Assembly (NCBI GenBank): GCA_005502445.1
Contig: SCPB01000007.1
Location: 1-64,000 of the forward strand
DNA: 64,000 nt
Direction of reading: 5' to 3'
DNA from: Microbacteriaceae bacterium X2B
Lineage (GTDB): Bacteria; Actinomycetota; Actinomycetes; Actinomycetales; Microbacteriaceae
In this document: positions 40,590 to 48,680 of the stretch, piece by piece
How positions within the stretch are numbered: position 1 is the first letter of the stretch
Layout: each line of letters begins with the position of its first letter
Translations under genes and position numbers: made by a program
Notes under the pieces: model-generated
What the model was told of the DNA's origin: nothing
Database searches by the model: none
What the model saw: only the letters and a program-made list of their open reading frames with translations

Positions 40590-41615
40590 CTAGTGCCCGC
40601 CCTGCGCTCTGCTCGCACGGCGGTCGGTCATGACCGCAGCGACGATGACGGCGCCGAGGACGACGGGCTGGAGGTTGGGCGAGACGTTGAGCAGCGACAT
40701 GCCGTTGTTGAGCACGCCGATGATGAGCAGGCCCACGAAGGTGCCCAGCAGACTGCCCGAGCCTCCCGCGAGGCTCGCGCCGCCGATCACGACGACGGCG
40801 ATGACGTTGAGCAGGTCGGAGCCGCCCGCTGTCGGCTGGGCCGAGTCGAGGCGCGAGGTCACGAGCAGCCCCGCGACGGCCGCGAGGAGGCCGGCGATCG
40901 TGTACACGGCGAGCTTCGTGCGACGGATGGGGATGCCGCTCAATCGCGCGACCTCCTCGTTGCCGCCGATCGCGTAGAGCGCGCGCCCGCTCGGGCGGAA
41001 GCGCAACCAGAACGCGGCGACGAGGAACACGAGCACGAGGATGATGCCCTGAAGCGGGATTCCCGCGAAACTCGTGGTGGTGAGGGCGAGGAACCAGTCG
41101 GGGAAGCCGTTGACGGGGTTGCCGCCCGTCACGAACACGGCCAGGCCCGCGGCGGCCGACATCGTGGCGAGCGTCGCGATGAAGGGCTGGAGCTTGCCGT
41201 AGGTCGCGAGCACGCCGTTGAGGAGGCCGATGAGCGCCCCCACGAGCAGGCCCACGGGCAGCGCGAGCTCGAAGGGCCAGCCGGCGTATCCGTACAGCCA
41301 GCCCATGCTCATCATGCTCAGGGCGAGCACAGCGCCGACCGAGAGGTCGATGCCGCCGATGATGATGACGAGAAGGGCGCCGACCGACATGATGCCGATG
41401 GCCGAGATCTGGGTGAGGATGTTGAGCAGGTTGCGCGGCGTCAGGAAGTAGGGCGACATGAACGACAGCGCGACGAAGATCACGACGAGGCCCACGAGCG
41501 GTCCCGGGATCCGTGAGGCGATCGCGGCGACCGTCGTGGAGGTCGAGCGCGACTTCTGAGTCGTCGCGGCGGCGTCGTCGAGTCGTGGCGCCGGCGCCTC
41601 GTTCGTGCTGGTCAT
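40590..41615 (-). CDS. CUT2-type sugar/polyol ABC transporter permease
   Basis: 341 residues, about nine helices; GGIDLSVGAVLALSMM and FRPSGRALYAIGGNEEVARLSGIP are the CUT2 hallmarks (RbsC-like). ATG 41615 follows GAAGGAG. A single permease gene in this operon implies a homodimeric pore, unlike the first transporter of the window. Spacing to the ATPase gene is 44 bases. Confidence 0.89.
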   Translation of the reverse strand: MTSTNEAPAPRLDDAAATTQKSRSTSTTVAAIASRIPGPLVGLVVIFVALSFMSPYFLTPRNLLNILTQISAIGIMSVGALLVIIIGGIDLSVGAVLALSMMSMGWLYGYAGWPFELALPVGLLVGALIGLLNGVLATYGKLQPFIATLATMSAAAGLAVFVTGGNPVNGFPDWFLALTTTSFAGIPLQGIILVLVFLVAAFWLRFRPSGRALYAIGGNEEVARLSGIPIRRTKLAVYTIAGLLAAVAGLLVTSRLDSAQPTAGGSDLLNVIAVVVIGGASLAGGSGSLLGTFVGLLIIGVLNNGMSLLNVSPNLQPVVLGAVIVAAVMTDRRASRAQGGH

Positions 41616-41659
41616 TGCTTCTGCTCCTTCGGGCGCCTCTTCGCGTTGGATGCTGGTGG

Positions 41660-43219
41660 TCAGTTCTCTGCGTCGATCTCTGCGTCGGCGTGGCCGCGCA
41701 GGGCGAGTCGCATGACGGCTTCGGGAGTGGCCTGATCCCGATCGAGGATGCCCTGCTGCCGTCCCGCTGCCATGACGAGCACGCGGTGCGAGAGGCCGAG
41801 CACCTCCTCGAGCTCGGACGAGACGACGATGACCGCGACGCCCTCTGCCGCGAGGCGGCGGATGGTGTCGTAGATGGTCATCTTGGCGCCGACATCGACC
41901 CCGCGCGTGGGTTCGTCGAGGATGAGCACGTCGGGGCGCTTGATGAGCCACTTGCCGAGCAGCACCTTCTGCTGGTTGCCGCCGGACAGGTGCCGCACCG
42001 GGATATCGGTGCGCCCGCGGATGTCGAGGAACTCGCGCTGCTTGCGCGCGACACGTTCGAGCACGCCCCTCGTGACGAGGCCCCGGCGGGCGAGATGCTT
42101 CTCCCACGGCAAGGTCATGTTGTCCGCGCCCGGGCGGTCGAGGTTGAGCCCCTGGTTCTTCCGGTCCTCCGGCACCATGGCGATGCCCGCCCGGATCGAG
42201 GCGGCCGGGTTCGCGATCGTCGTCGGCGTTCCGCCGACGAGGATCTCGCCGGCGGTCGCGCGGTCGGAGCCGGCGATCGTACGCACCATCTCAGTGCGGC
42301 CTGCGCCGATGAGGCCCGCGACTCCGAGGATCTCGCCCTTGTTGACCGTGAAGGAGACGCCCTCGAACGCACCGGCGCGCGCGAGGTCGCGGACTTCGAT
42401 CGCGACCTCGGCGCCGCGCTCGGGCGGAGCCGAGTGGCCGTAGGTGAAATCGCGACCGACCATCGCGCGCACGATCTCGCTCTTCGCGACCGCTCCGGTC
42501 GACCATGCTGCGACGCGACGCCCGTCGCGCAGGCACACGATCGAGTCGGCGACGCGGGTGATCTCGTCGAGCTTGTGCGAGATGTAGACGATTCCGACGC
42601 CGTCGGCGCGCAGCAGGTCGATCTGGTCGAAGACGCGAGCCGTCTCCGATTCGCCCAGAGACGCGGATGGCTCGTCGAAGATGACGAAGCGGGGCGAGCG
42701 CGTGAGGGCCCGCGCGATCTCGATCTCCTGCTGAGCGGCGATCGACAGCCCGCGTACGGCTCGTCGGGGGTCGATGTGCGAGCCGAGCAGTCGCAGCACT
42801 CGGCGCGACTCCTCTTCGATCTGCGCGCGATCGACGACGCCGCGACGCCGGGGGAGGCGGCCGAGGAAGATGTTCTCGGAGACCGACAGATCCGGGATCA
42901 TCCGGATCTCCTGATGGATGAGGGCCACCCCGGCGCGCAACGCGTCGCCGGGGGAGCGGGGCTCGTAGGCCTCGCCGTCGATCGTCATGGTGCCCGCGTC
43001 GGGCTGGACCATTCCCGCGATCATCGCTGAGGTCGTGGACTTGCCCGCGCCGTTCTCTCCTACGAGCCCGACGACGCTGCCGGGGGTGAGCGCGATGTCG
43101 ACGCCGTCGACGACGGTCACGCCACCGTAGGTCTTGGTGAGGCCGCTGCACACGAGTCCGCTGCCGGGGGTGGCCGCGGTGGCCGCCTCGGCGAGGAGTG
43201 CGGGGGTCTGAGGGTTCAT
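41660..43219 (-). CDS. CUT2-type ABC transporter ATPase (two domains)
   Basis: 519 residues. Domain 1: Walker A GENGAGKST, Walker B VIFDEPSASL, signature replaced by LSIAAQQ. Domain 2: Walker A weakened (GLIGAGRTE, typical of the family), LSGGNQQ intact and Walker B LILDEPTRGVD intact. It powers the importer made with the flanking permease and binding protein. Start ATG 43219. Compare the other ATPase of the window, whose second Walker B is altered. Confidence 0.9.
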   Translation of the reverse strand: MNPQTPALLAEAATAATPGSGLVCSGLTKTYGGVTVVDGVDIALTPGSVVGLVGENGAGKSTTSAMIAGMVQPDAGTMTIDGEAYEPRSPGDALRAGVALIHQEIRMIPDLSVSENIFLGRLPRRRGVVDRAQIEEESRRVLRLLGSHIDPRRAVRGLSIAAQQEIEIARALTRSPRFVIFDEPSASLGESETARVFDQIDLLRADGVGIVYISHKLDEITRVADSIVCLRDGRRVAAWSTGAVAKSEIVRAMVGRDFTYGHSAPPERGAEVAIEVRDLARAGAFEGVSFTVNKGEILGVAGLIGAGRTEMVRTIAGSDRATAGEILVGGTPTTIANPAASIRAGIAMVPEDRKNQGLNLDRPGADNMTLPWEKHLARRGLVTRGVLERVARKQREFLDIRGRTDIPVRHLSGGNQQKVLLGKWLIKRPDVLILDEPTRGVDVGAKMTIYDTIRRLAAEGVAVIVVSSELEEVLGLSHRVLVMAAGRQQGILDRDQATPEAVMRLALRGHADAEIDAEN

Positions 43220-43258
43220 CGCCGCGTCCTTCGTGAGTCGTGTGTCGATGGAGATTGA

Positions 43259-43296
43259 GCCTGCGGGGCCGTGGCGAGAGCCGCGACCCCGCAGGC
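43259..43296 (-). terminator. 10-bp hairpin behind the second binding-protein gene
   Basis: GCCTGCGGGG (43259-43268) pairs perfectly with CCCCGCAGGC (43287-43296) and the loop holds a smaller stem with a GAGA turn. It starts eight bases after the binding-protein stop on the minus strand and precedes the ATPase gene, so it probably limits read-through. Confidence 0.65.
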
Positions 43297-43303
43297 GGGT
43301 CGA

Positions 43304-44302
43304 CTACTTGAAGTCGGGGCCGTAGAACTTCGCCGGGTCGTTGTCGGCGACGTTCTCCTTCGTCACGAGCACCGTGTCCTGGTACTGGAGCTCGGGGACC
43401 GAGTCCCCGTCGCCCTCGAGGATCGAGATGGCGTTCTGCACGGCGATCTGACCCATGAGGTACGGCTGCTGGGCCATCGTGGCCTGCACGAGACCCTCGT
43501 CGATCGCGTCGAACATCGTCGGGAAGCCGTCGATGCCCCCGAAGGTGAGCCCGTCGCGACCCGCTTGCTTCGCCGCCTTGGCAGCGCCGAGCGCCATCGC
43601 GTCGCTCTCGCCGAAGATCGCCTTGAGGTTCGGGTTCGCGGTCAGGATGTTCTGGCTCGCCTCGAACGCCTGCGTCTCGTCCCAGCCCGCCGACTCCCAG
43701 GCGACGACCGTCACGTCGGGGTTCTCATCGAGAGCCTTCTTGCAGCCCTCGGTGCGCTGCAGCTCGGCGGTCGCGCCGAGCGGGCCCTGGAGGACGGCGA
43801 TGTCGCCGGCGTTGCCGATCTGGTCGAACATCCACGTGCAGAGCTCGTAGGCCGCCTTGACGCTGTCGGTGGCGATGTACGTGGCGAGCTTCCCGTCGCC
43901 CGATTCGGGCTTCTGGTCGACGGCGACGACTGGAACCCCCGCGTCGTTCGCGAGCTTCACGCCCGCGGCTGCGGCGGTCGCGTCCTGGGGGGTGTAGATG
44001 AGCACGCCGACGTTCTGCGTGATGAGGTCCTGGACCTGGTTGACCTGCTTGGTGGCGTCGTTGTCGGCCGACAGCACGACGAGCTCGTAGCCGGCTTCCT
44101 CCGCTGCCTGCTCCATGCCGTCGACGGCGGCGACGTAGAAGAGCGACTTCTGGTCGGCGATCGAGACGCCGATGACCTTGCTGCCGCTCGCCTCGCCCTC
44201 GGCGGGCGCCGGGACGGTCGAGCTGCAGGCAGCGAGGGCGATTGCTCCGACAGAGGCCATCGCCAGGGCGGTGAGGCCTCGGTGCAGGGTGCGCTTGTTC
44301 AT
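43304..44302 (-). CDS. ABC transporter substrate-binding lipoprotein (CUT2 type)
   Basis: 332 residues with signal peptide and lipobox LAAC at about residues 22-25. The ribose-binding-like fold shows GVSIADQKSLFYVAAVDGMEQAAEEAGYEL, NVGVLIYTPQDATAAAAGV and VPVVAVDQKPESGDGK. First gene of the five-gene importer/oxidation operon. ATG 44302 is preferred over 44350 because the latter lies before the lipoprotein signal and the Lys-Arg n-region begins at MNKRTLHRG. Confidence 0.88.
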   Translation of the reverse strand: MNKRTLHRGLTALAMASVGAIALAACSSTVPAPAEGEASGSKVIGVSIADQKSLFYVAAVDGMEQAAEEAGYELVVLSADNDATKQVNQVQDLITQNVGVLIYTPQDATAAAAGVKLANDAGVPVVAVDQKPESGDGKLATYIATDSVKAAYELCTWMFDQIGNAGDIAVLQGPLGATAELQRTEGCKKALDENPDVTVVAWESAGWDETQAFEASQNILTANPNLKAIFGESDAMALGAAKAAKQAGRDGLTFGGIDGFPTMFDAIDEGLVQATMAQQPYLMGQIAVQNAISILEGDGDSVPELQYQDTVLVTKENVADNDPAKFYGPDFK

Positions 44303-44378
44303 TTCAGTTTCTCCCTTGAAACGTCCGATGTGTGATTCGTGCTGTGGCACCGGGCTGTGGTGGCGACGGTTCCGGATA

Positions 44379-44444
44379 ATTATGCATTTTACGCATGACC
44401 ATGCATAATGAGTAGAGCGTACGGTCGGCGGAAACGCCTGTCAA
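44379..44444 (-). promoter_or_regulatory. Promoter and operator of the importer/GlpD/GlpK-like operon
   Basis: On the minus strand TTGACA (44444-44439), 17 bases, TACGCT (44421-44416) form a strong promoter with start near 44410. Exactly there begins an inverted repeat ATTATGCAT-N13-ATGCATAAT (44379-44409). A/T-rich and symmetric at the start site, it is a clear repressor operator. No obvious cognate regulator lies beside it; the SorC-type protein is the only candidate nearby. Confidence 0.72.
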
Positions 44445-44525
44445 GAGCGACGACCCGTCGCTCCCCTCGTCGAGCGCCTGATCACTGCCCGCCGCCTTCT
44501 GCCGCCGCCGAGTAGCGTGGAACGC

Positions 44526-45158
44526 ATGGCCGACCGACACCACCGACCCGTGCGGGTGCCGACCGCCCACTTCGAGGCTTACGAGGGGGGCCTGGACCCG
44601 GCGGTGACGCTGCGCATCGCGCACGACAGCGCGCGGGCGCTCATGCATCGAGTGCGCGGCAGCGACGACCCCGACCTCGTCGAGCGCACGGTCGCCTACA
44701 CCGACGAGCACGGTCTCGAGACGCTCGCCGAGCTGTGGTCGCGCGCCGCCGCCCGATCGCTGCCCGGCGCCCTCTGGCGGCTCTCGCTGCTGCGCGCTCT
44801 CATCCGCGCCGATCCGCTGGGTACGTCGCTGCTGTTCCAGCGCGGCAGCGAGGTGCTGCCGACGGTGGATGTCGTGGTCGCCGGAGCGGAAGCACCCACC
44901 GGCCCCGATCAGATCCGCGATCTCGCCGACCAGGTTCTGCGCGGTGCCTACCTCGGAGACTTCGCGATCGCGCTCGAGCGCGCTGCCGCGTTCTGCCGCA
45001 CGGCGGCGGCTGGTGCCGCGGATCTCGCCGACGACGCCGACGCCGCGGTCGACGATCCCCGCGCGGCCGAGCTCACCGACCGCGCCGCACGCCTCGCCTC
45101 GTCGGCCCGCGACTTCGCCGCGTGCGCGCGCCTGGAGCGCGCCGGCGACCTCGACTGA
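44526..45158 (+). CDS. Conserved actinobacterial protein of unknown function
   Basis: 210 residues, mostly helical and acidic, beginning with HHRPVRVPTAHFEAYEGG and with LAELWSRAAARSLPGALWRLSLLRALI in the middle. I recall similar proteins in Microbacteriaceae, sometimes mislabelled as an RNA polymerase subunit, but no domain supports that. No signal peptide or membrane helix. ATG 44526 lies seven bases after TAGCGT (44513-44518), so transcription is probably leaderless. Confidence 0.7.
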   Translation: MADRHHRPVRVPTAHFEAYEGGLDPAVTLRIAHDSARALMHRVRGSDDPDLVERTVAYTDEHGLETLAELWSRAAARSLPGALWRLSLLRALIRADPLGTSLLFQRGSEVLPTVDVVVAGAEAPTGPDQIRDLADQVLRGAYLGDFAIALERAAAFCRTAAAGAADLADDADAAVDDPRAAELTDRAARLASSARDFAACARLERAGDLD

Positions 45159-45221
45159 CCCGCGTGCGATCGCCCGCGGTCGGCCGCGAGCCACGCCCGG
45201 GCGCCCATGCTGGCAGTTGCC

Positions 45222-45247
45222 GGAATAGCGCCCGACCGGCCGCCGTT
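45222..45247 (+). promoter_or_regulatory. ECF-sigma-type promoter (GGAAT-N18-GTT)
   Basis: GGAAT at 45222-45226 is followed after exactly 18 bases by GTT at 45245-45247, the consensus and spacing of SigR/SigH-type redox-stress promoters in actinobacteria. Transcription would start near 45256, at the foot of the structured leader. TTACACT overlapping the GTT could also serve a housekeeping sigma factor but lacks a -35. Confidence 0.5.
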
Positions 45248-45256
45248 ACACTCGAC

Positions 45257-45438
45257 AGTGCCGGTCCGCAGTAACCCCGGGCTCCAACTTCAGCCGCTTC
45301 GAGCGGCCACGCGCCGAGAGGCGTTCTGCGGGCCGGCACTTCTGCGCCCGGCCCTCTCCGGTTCTCCTCGAACCTGAGAGTCCGCCGGGCTCTCCCCGTC
45401 AGTGCAAACCACCGGAGCGAGGGTGCCGAACCCCTTGC
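45257..45438 (+). ncRNA. Structured leader RNA ahead of the cupredoxin gene
   Basis: A 15-base outer stem (45257-45271 with 45326-45340, one G.U-type mismatch) encloses two small hairpins: GCCGCT-TCG-AGCGGC and CGCC-GAGA-GGCG, i.e. a three-way junction. Downstream are GGTTC-TCCTC-GAACC and a CTGAGAG...CTCT...TCAG stem before the gene. It does not match a riboswitch class I can recognise. Could be a riboswitch, thermosensor or stabilising leader. Confidence 0.5.
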
Positions 45439-45918
45439 ATGTCAACCGCACCTCGGAACCTCCGCTTCGGCACGACGACCATCGCCGGCCTGCTGATGCT
45501 CCCTGCCGCCCTCCTCGTACTCGCGGGCTGCGCCGACTCGGCGCCCTCCGCGAGTGCTCCGGGGCAGCAGAGCGAATCAGCGCCGGCCGACGAGTCGCTC
45601 ATGCCGGGCGAGAACGAGGTGATCACGATCGGGCTGAAGTTCATGCCCGAGACGATCACCGTTCCCGTCGGCACCACGGTGACGTGGCGCAACGGCGAGA
45701 CCATCGGGCACACGATCACGTCGGGTGCCTGGGGCGACGTCAACGAGAGCACGGGCATCCGCGGTTCGCAGTCGGCTGACGGCCTGTTCGATCACGCGCT
45801 CGCGCCGATGGGGCAGGACGGCGACACGTTCACCTTCACCTTCGACGAGCCGGGGGAGTACCCGTACTTCTGCCAGCCGCACCTGGCCATGAACGCCAAG
45901 GTCATCGTCGAGGGTTAG
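45439..45918 (+). CDS. Plastocyanin/azurin-like cupredoxin lipoprotein
   Basis: 159 residues: signal peptide, lipobox LAGC near residues 28-31, a Ser/Pro/Ala linker, then a blue-copper fold. The copper ligands are visible: His in GETIGHTITSG, Cys and His in YPYFCQPHLAMNAK, and the following Met. It is an extracytoplasmic electron carrier or copper protein. There is no good ribosome site directly before ATG 45439, so the structured leader may control translation. Confidence 0.88.
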   Translation: MSTAPRNLRFGTTTIAGLLMLPAALLVLAGCADSAPSASAPGQQSESAPADESLMPGENEVITIGLKFMPETITVPVGTTVTWRNGETIGHTITSGAWGDVNESTGIRGSQSADGLFDHALAPMGQDGDTFTFTFDEPGEYPYFCQPHLAMNAKVIVEG

Positions 45919-45971
45919 CGTCCGAACATTCCGCACTCGCATCACACACCATTCACACAAGGAGTCTCACC

Positions 45972-46652
45972 ATGCGCAAGATCACCGCTTTCGCCGGCCT
46001 CGGCCTCGCCGCGGCCCTCGTCCTCACCGGCTGCTCGGCTCCCGCCGAAGAGGCCGCCGAGGAGCCGCAGACCACCGAAGAGGCAGAGGCACCCGCCATC
46101 GACACCGTCAACAGCGACGGATCGAACCTCCGCGCTCAGCTGACGGCGATCCTCACCGACCACGTCTACCTCGCCGGGGCCGCGATCAACCAGGCGCTCG
46201 CCGACGGCGGGAACCTGACCACCGAGAAGGTCGGCGCCGCCGTGGCCGCGCTCGACGCGAACTCGGTCGAGATCGCCGCCCTCGTCGGCTCCGCCTATCC
46301 CGACGCCGAGCAGCCGTTCCTCGACTCGTGGCGCTCGCACATCCCGTTCTTCGTCAACTACACGGTTGCGAAGGCCACGGGCGACCAGGCCGGCGTCGAC
46401 CAGGCGGTCTCCGACCTCGGCGGCTACGCCGTCTCGTTCGGTCAGCTCATCAACTCGGTCGTGCCCGAGCTGCCCGCTGAGGCTGTCCAGAGCGCGCTCG
46501 AGATGCACGCAGAGTCGCTGCTCGCGGCGATCGACGCCAACATCGCGGGTGACCCGGCCTACTTCGACCTCCTCAAGACGGCCGCGAGCCACATGCCGAT
46601 GACCGCAGCGGCGCTCGCCGGTGGCATCGCCACCAACCTCGAGCTGCAGTAG
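45972..46652 (+). CDS. Secreted helical lipoprotein of unknown function
   Basis: 226 residues with lipobox LTGC near residues 18-21 and an acidic Glu/Pro linker, then an all-alpha domain. Histidines sit at similar helix positions in the two halves (LTDHVYLAGAAI and, later, EMHAESLLAAI and ASHMPMTAAAL), suggesting an internal duplication and possible metal binding. Family not recognised. It follows the cupredoxin gene by 53 bases with AAGGAG at 45959-45964, so the two may act together in copper or redox metabolism. Confidence 0.72.
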   Translation: MRKITAFAGLGLAAALVLTGCSAPAEEAAEEPQTTEEAEAPAIDTVNSDGSNLRAQLTAILTDHVYLAGAAINQALADGGNLTTEKVGAAVAALDANSVEIAALVGSAYPDAEQPFLDSWRSHIPFFVNYTVAKATGDQAGVDQAVSDLGGYAVSFGQLINSVVPELPAEAVQSALEMHAESLLAAIDANIAGDPAYFDLLKTAASHMPMTAAALAGGIATNLELQ

Positions 46653-46668
46653 AACCACCTGTTCCGCC

Positions 46669-46706
46669 GGCCGGCGGAGAGGACGAGACCGTCCTCTCCG
46701 CCGGCC
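46669..46706 (+). terminator. 17-bp hairpin terminator after the helical lipoprotein gene
   Basis: Perfect arms 46669-46685 (GGCCGGCGGAGAGGACG) and 46690-46706 with an AGAC loop, followed by TCTTCC. It starts 16 bases after the stop codon. Strong stem, weak U-tract. Confidence 0.75.
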
Positions 46707-46733
46707 TCTTCCGTATCGAGAAAGGTCAGCATC

Positions 46734-47195
46734 ATGCGCGCTCTCCGCATCGCCGCACTGGCGATCCTCGCCGCGTCGCTCCTCCTCAACGCCGTGATCC
46801 ACTTCCGCCTCGCCGCCGCCTTCGACGGGGTTCCCGGAACGATCGCGAGTCAGGGCGACCTGTTCCGCGTGCAGGCCGCGCTGAACATCCTCGTCATCCC
46901 GGTCGTGGCCTTCGCGCGCCGCATCTGGGCCGACGCCGCGGCCATCGCGATCGCGCTCGGCGGTGCCGCCCTCATCGTCACCACCGCTCTCGTGCCGCTC
47001 GACCTCACCTGGGTCGGGCTCCCCTATCTCTTCGAGCCCGCCTACTACCCCGACAAGACGACCGCGCTCCTGGCGCAGCTCGTGGCGGCCGTCGCCGGCG
47101 GCGCGCTGCTCGTGCTCCGACGCCGTTCCGCGGGCGCACCATCGCGCGCGGTCGGCGCGCGCGGCGCCGCGCCGACGGCGGACGGGTCGGCGTGA
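46734..47195 (+). CDS. Small four-helix membrane protein, unknown function
   Basis: 153 residues with four predicted membrane helices and a polar Arg/Ala-rich tail. VIHFRLAAAFDGVPG after helix 1 and LPYLFEPAYYPDKTTA before helix 4 stand out. No family recognised. ATG 46734 follows GAAAGG. It sits between the lipoprotein terminator and the sigma factor gene. Confidence 0.7.
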   Translation: MRALRIAALAILAASLLLNAVIHFRLAAAFDGVPGTIASQGDLFRVQAALNILVIPVVAFARRIWADAAAIAIALGGAALIVTTALVPLDLTWVGLPYLFEPAYYPDKTTALLAQLVAAVAGGALLVLRRRSAGAPSRAVGARGAAPTADGSA

Positions 47196-47302
47196 TGACC
47201 GCCCTCCCGACGCTCGCTCCCGGCCGTCCCGAGCACGGCACGCGGGCCCGCGCGCGGCGAACTGCGCGTCACCATCAGCGACGACCTGGGATGCTGGTAG
47301 CC

Positions 47303-47890
47303 GTGAGTACCGATTCCGAGGCCGAGCGCGACGTGCCCGCCTCCCCCGACGTGGCGAACGCGCTCCTGCAGCGCGTGGCGGCCGGCGACCAGCGGGCATT
47401 CAGCGACCTCTATGACATCATCGCCGCGCGCATGCTCGGCCTCGTCCGTCATGTCCTGAAAGACCACTCCCAGTCGGAGGAGGTCGTGCAGGAGGTCATG
47501 CTCGAGGTGTGGCAAACCGCGGCGCGCTTCGATCCGAATAAGGGGAAGGCGGTGACGTGGATGCTCACGATGGCTCACCGCAGAGCGATCGATCGGGTGC
47601 GCAGTGCGCAGTCGAGCCGCGATCGCGACACGAAGGTGGGCATCCGCGATCTCGACCGGGAATTCGACTCGGTCTCCGAGAGCGTCGAGATCCGAGTGGA
47701 GCACGAGCGAGTGGAGAAAGCCTTGTCCCGATTGACCGACCTGCAGCGTCAGGCGGTCGAGCTGGCGTACTACGGCGGTTACTCCCACAGCGAGGTCGCC
47801 GACATGCTGAGCGTGCCGATCGGCACGGTCAAGACACGATTGCGCGACGGCATGATCCGCTTGCGCGAAGAGATGGGGGTGGCATCATGA
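47303..47890 (+). CDS. ECF-type RNA polymerase sigma factor (SigK-like)
   Basis: 195 residues from GTG 47303 (ATG 47291 would add four). Region 2 spans about residues 16-90 (RAFSDLYDIIAARMLGLV, then EEVVQEVMLEVWQTAARFDP and AVTWMLTMAHRRAIDRVR); region 4 is LQRQAVELAYYGGYSHSEVADMLSVPIGTVKTRL. Its gene overlaps that of a membrane anti-sigma factor by four bases, the usual design for stress-controlled sigma factors. Target promoters are unknown; the ECF-like promoter at 45222 is one candidate. Confidence 0.88.
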   Translation: MSTDSEAERDVPASPDVANALLQRVAAGDQRAFSDLYDIIAARMLGLVRHVLKDHSQSEEVVQEVMLEVWQTAARFDPNKGKAVTWMLTMAHRRAIDRVRSAQSSRDRDTKVGIRDLDREFDSVSESVEIRVEHERVEKALSRLTDLQRQAVELAYYGGYSHSEVADMLSVPIGTVKTRLRDGMIRLREEMGVAS

Positions 47891-48672
47891 GCCGCTCTGA
47901 GCGCCCTGACGCTGACGAGTTCGACTACGACCGGTTCGGCGACGTCGCCGCCGAACTCGCTCTCGCCCTGCCTCCCGTCGAGCCCTCGGCCGAACTGAAG
48001 GCGCGGCTCATGGCCCGCGTCGCCGTGACGCCGCAGTTGCCGGCCGATCCCGTTCCGGGCGCGCCCGGAGCCGACGACGCCGCCCGATCCGAGATTGCGC
48101 CTGTGGGCCCGCTGTCGGTGGGTCCTGTGCCGGTGGCCGCCGCCCCCTCGGCTTCCGGGCAGGATGCTCGCGCCGACTCGTCCGCCGAGAATCGAGCTCG
48201 TGCGCGCTGGTTCGCCCGCCCCGCGGTGACGCTCACGGCGGCGGCCGCCGCGATCGCTCTGTTCTTCGGCGGCGTCGCGACGGCGAACCTCCTCGCCCCC
48301 CAGGATGACGCGGCGCAGCAGCTCGCCGCGATCGTCGCCGCGCCCGACGTGCAGACGGCCGCCGCGCCGGTCGCCGAGGGCGGCAGCGCGACGCTCGTGA
48401 GCTCGGCATCGCTCGGCCTCTCGGCGATGGTGTTCGAGGGTCTGCCCGAGCTCTCCGACGACGAGGCCTACGCCCTGTGGTACATCACCGACGGGACCCC
48501 GATCCCGGCCGGGCTGTTCTCGGTCGGCGGCGGCGACGACGACGGCCGTGTCGTGCAGGTGCTCGAGGGCGCCTTCCATGCCGGAACGATCGTCGGCGTC
48601 ACGATCGAGCCCCGCACGGGCAGCGCCACTCCGACGACGGCGCCGATCGTCGCGATTCCGACCGAGGCGTAG
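47887..48672 (+). CDS. Membrane anti-sigma factor (RskA-like)
   Basis: 261 residues. A cytoplasmic N-terminal segment of about 100 residues (LALALPPVEPSAELKARLMARV resembles anti-sigma helices, without a zinc HxxxCxxC motif), one membrane helix at about 118-138, and an extracytoplasmic C-terminal domain (LGLSAMVFEGLPELSDDEAYALWYI) typical of RskA. It holds the adjacent sigma factor inactive at the membrane. The ATG overlaps the sigma stop. The gene ends eight bases from the convergent pstB stop. Confidence 0.84.
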   Translation: MSRSERPDADEFDYDRFGDVAAELALALPPVEPSAELKARLMARVAVTPQLPADPVPGAPGADDAARSEIAPVGPLSVGPVPVAAAPSASGQDARADSSAENRARARWFARPAVTLTAAAAAIALFFGGVATANLLAPQDDAAQQLAAIVAAPDVQTAAAPVAEGGSATLVSSASLGLSAMVFEGLPELSDDEAYALWYITDGTPIPAGLFSVGGGDDDGRVVQVLEGAFHAGTIVGVTIEPRTGSATPTTAPIVAIPTEA

Positions 48673-48680
48673 CGGAGGAC

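Noticed and set aside
45257-45438. Glycine, cobalamin, TPP or ydaO riboswitch
   Set aside because: I compared the conserved core strings from memory and none fits on either strand; left as an unassigned structured leader.
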